Notes under the pieces: model-generated
The model's database searches: none
What the model saw: the letters and a program-made list of their open reading frames with translations, nothing else
Told to the model about the DNA's origin: nothing
Position numbers and translations under genes: made by a program
Shown: positions 62,267-64,000 of the stretch, piece by piece
How positions within the stretch are numbered: position 1 is the first letter of the stretch
How the letters are laid out: the number at the start of each line of letters is the position of its first letter
Source of the DNA: Argyresthia goedartella
Lineage: Eukaryota > Arthropoda > Insecta > Lepidoptera > Argyresthiidae
Length of the DNA: 64,000 nt
NCBI GenBank assembly: GCA_949825045.1
Contig: OX463829.1
Span: forward strand, 16,338,715-16,402,714
Reading direction: 5' to 3'

Positions 62267-62513
62267 ATAATAATAATAATAATACCTTGGACACTATTTA
62301 CACACATTGATCTAGCCCCAAACTAGGATTCCCTGTATCTTGGGTACTAGACAACGATACACAGACTTATATAGATACATATTATACTTAGATAGATAAA
62401 CAAACATGACTAGGGTACAAACATCCGTTCTCATCAAACGAATATTTGCCCCCACCGGGACTCAAACCCGGGACCCTTGGCTTCGTAGGCAGGGTCACTG
62501 CCGACTCGGCCGG
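62267..62513 (-). mobile_element. SINE family 2, inserted at the mariner end
   Basis: Complete minus-strand copy: the ATT-repeat tail begins at the mariner terminus, and the head ends at gactcggccggtcg (62513). Confidence 0.75.
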
Positions 62514-62539
62514 TCGAAGTGATCTCACTTGATGACGTC

Positions 62540-62610
62540 ATCTGCGGCGCTGCGGTTGTGGCTCTGCCTTCCATGCGAGAGGTCCTGGGTTCAATCCCCG
62601 GGTCCACATC
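62540..62610 (+). mobile_element. SINE family 1 head only
   Basis: cgctgcggttgtggctctgc and gtcctgggttcaatccccgg match the tRNA-like head; the body is replaced by an A-rich stretch leading into the next repeat. Confidence 0.55.
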
Positions 62611-62629
62611 AAGAAAAAGAAAAAAAAAA

Positions 62630-63040
62630 CTGTCAAGTGCGAGTCTAAATCGCGCACGAAGGGTTCCGTACTTCAATGGAAGCGATGGTGTGGAGTGAAT
62701 AGTTTGGATTTTACAGAGCAAAATATTGTTTACAAAGTTATTGGTGCGGTTACTTTCACACTCCATGTACGTAACCAGGTGCATCCATAAGTTTGTATGT
62801 GGTATTGAAAGAATTGTTGTATGGGAGCCCCCTTAAATATTTCTTTTATCCTGTTTTTTAGTATTTGTTGTTATAGCGGCAACAGAAATACATAATCTGT
62901 GAAAATTTCAACTCTCTAGCTATCTAGGTTCTTGAGATACAGCCTGGTGACAGACGGACGGACGGACGGACGGACGGACAGTGGAGTCTTAGTAATAGGG
63001 TCCCGTTTGGAACCCTTCGGGTACGGAACCCTAAAAACAG
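62630..63040 (+). repeat. Dispersed repeat, fullest copy
   Basis: Same family as 55316-55713, with an expanded (GGAC)n tract at about 62953-62978 and end gggtacggaaccctaaaaac. Confidence 0.72.
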
Positions 63041-63140
63041 GACTTGGATGTGTATATGTGTGTGATGTCGCTGTTTCTGGTTTCCCTAGTGTGGGGCCAG
63101 AAGCAATGTATGTGCCTGTATGTAAATGTTTGTTTATGTT
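63041..63140 (+). mobile_element. SINE family 1, 5' truncated
   Basis: ggacttggatgtgtatatgt through gccagaagcaatgtatgtgc; the head is missing. Confidence 0.62.
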
Positions 63141-63261
63141 TTATGACGCGATTGGCACAGGACCGTGAAGATTTGCGCTATAGAGAAGAGGCCTAAACCA
63201 AGCATTGGGTGTGTCGATGTGTGATGAGCAACATGAGTAGGATAAGAGGAACGCAACTTTT

Positions 63262-63503
63262 TGACGACCCGAATGGCCGAGTCGGCAGTGGCCCTGCCTA
63301 CAAAGCCAAGGGTCCCGGGTTCGAGTCCCGGTAGGGGCAAATATTTGTTTGATGAGAACGGGTGTTTGTACCCTAGTCATGGTTGTTTATCTATCTAATA
63401 ATAATATTTATCTATATAAGTATGTCTATCGTTGTCTAGGACCCAAGATACAGGGAATCCTAGTTTGGGGCTAGATCAATCTATGTAAACAGTGTCTAAG
63501 GTA
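63262..63503 (+). mobile_element. SINE family 2, best preserved copy
   Basis: Head acccgaatggccgagtcggc with A-box-like and gggttcgagtcccggtaggg with B-box-like sequence. The body has ctagtcatggttgtttatct and gggaatcctagtttggggct. Confidence 0.78.
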
Positions 63504-63504
63504 A

Positions 63505-63762
63505 CTAGTCGATGGTAAAACGCCAAATAACTTTGCCGCCCGTTCCGTAGCCCCAAAATAAGGGTGCCTCCACACAGGTGCCGGTCCGCCGCCCTACCGA
63601 CAGTTGTACGACCTCGGTATTTGCGACCCCTAACCTCACCTGCTCGCGATTACAAGACATGTCGAGGTAAATGGCGGTTGCCTGTAATTGAGGGGTTATC
63701 ATTATAGGGGTCGCGTGTGGACGCAGCTTACTTACGGACGGGTTTGTCTGTAAAACAGTCAC
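63505..63762. other. GC-richer unassigned block
   Basis: A minus-strand frame of 85 codons is open here (LRPHATPIMITPQLQATAIY), but the DNA phrases (acctcaccttgctcgcg-like, acatgtcgaggtaaatggcg) look like those of dispersed lepidopteran repeats. I cannot decide between repeat and exon. Confidence 0.3.
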
Positions 63763-63859
63763 TGAATTTGTTCATCTACAAACTTTCTATTTTATGAAGT
63801 GGGTGCAGTTTTCTTACTCCTCTAATTGTTGTTAGTTTGCACTTGGTACAATGTCTTAC

Positions 63860-64000
63860 CTATCGAAAAGAAGGTTGTCAATAGAGTCAACCTCAGAATG
63901 TGAGATGCTATCTGGAAATTTGTATGAAGCCTTTATTTCAGCATCCTTAACGTTGTCCCAAAAGTCACAATAAATCACGTGTCCGCGTCTTAAGTTATTC
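63860..64000 (-). CDS. Probable exon of another minus-strand gene (partial)
   Basis: From the right edge one frame is open for 47 codons, reading HVIYCDFWDNVKDAEIKA then SYKFPDSISHSEVDSIDN, and ends at a consensus donor (GATAG|gtaaga) in phase 2. The other two frames have stops. The coding-like peptide and the strong donor suggest a real exon; it might belong to a separate upstream gene. Function unknown. Confidence 0.5.

Noticed and set aside
42124..63360. tRNA-like sequences with clear A and B boxes
   Set aside because: Each is followed by a shared body and tail and occurs in several copies, and the outer ends do not pair as an acceptor stem; they are SINE heads, not tRNA genes.

Overview
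The window looks like nuclear DNA of an insect, most probably a moth or butterfly. It is AT-rich. A split gene with canonical GT/AG introns runs across most of it. The spaces between exons are packed with element types I associate with Lepidoptera: BEL/Pao and Ty3/gypsy LTR retrotransposons, mariner and Tc1 remnants, non-LTR retrotransposon tails, tRNA-headed SINEs and many short inverted-repeat elements. No prokaryotic operon, CRISPR array, rRNA or convincing tRNA gene is present. The lepidopteran assignment is inference from repeat character; no database search was possible.

Layout. 1-3453: 3' part of a BEL/Pao retrotransposon on the + strand (one GC-rich open frame running in from the left edge, then a probable 3' LTR). 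4198-48866, minus strand: one large host gene that I assembled as 15 coding exons. Every splice junction agrees in phase, giving 3,969 coding bases (1,322 residues). The product is mostly low-complexity, with proline-directed TP repeats, two helical/coiled-coil stretches and a C-terminal SAM domain. I do not recognise the gene by name. Intron 9 holds a young Ty3/gypsy element (9827-16233) with two identical 691-bp LTRs, and its 3' LTR ends only 5 bases from the exon 9 splice donor. Intron 11 holds a decayed copy of exon 11. Introns 1-3 and 6 hold most of the smaller repeats.

48900-63800: gene-poor sequence upstream of the gene, with a LINE reverse-transcriptase fragment (57909-58575), an internally deleted mariner (61392-62266) and many SINE and inverted-repeat copies. 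At the extreme right edge (63860-64000) there is a probable exon of another minus-strand transcript.

The elements do not form a pathway. The coherent story is one long neighbouring host gene and the mobile DNA that has shaped its introns. Points most worth checking: the LTR element abutting a splice donor, the exon-11 relic, the phase-perfect SAM gene and its possible internal first exon, and two near-perfect hairpins with the same CCAT loop just before exon 3.
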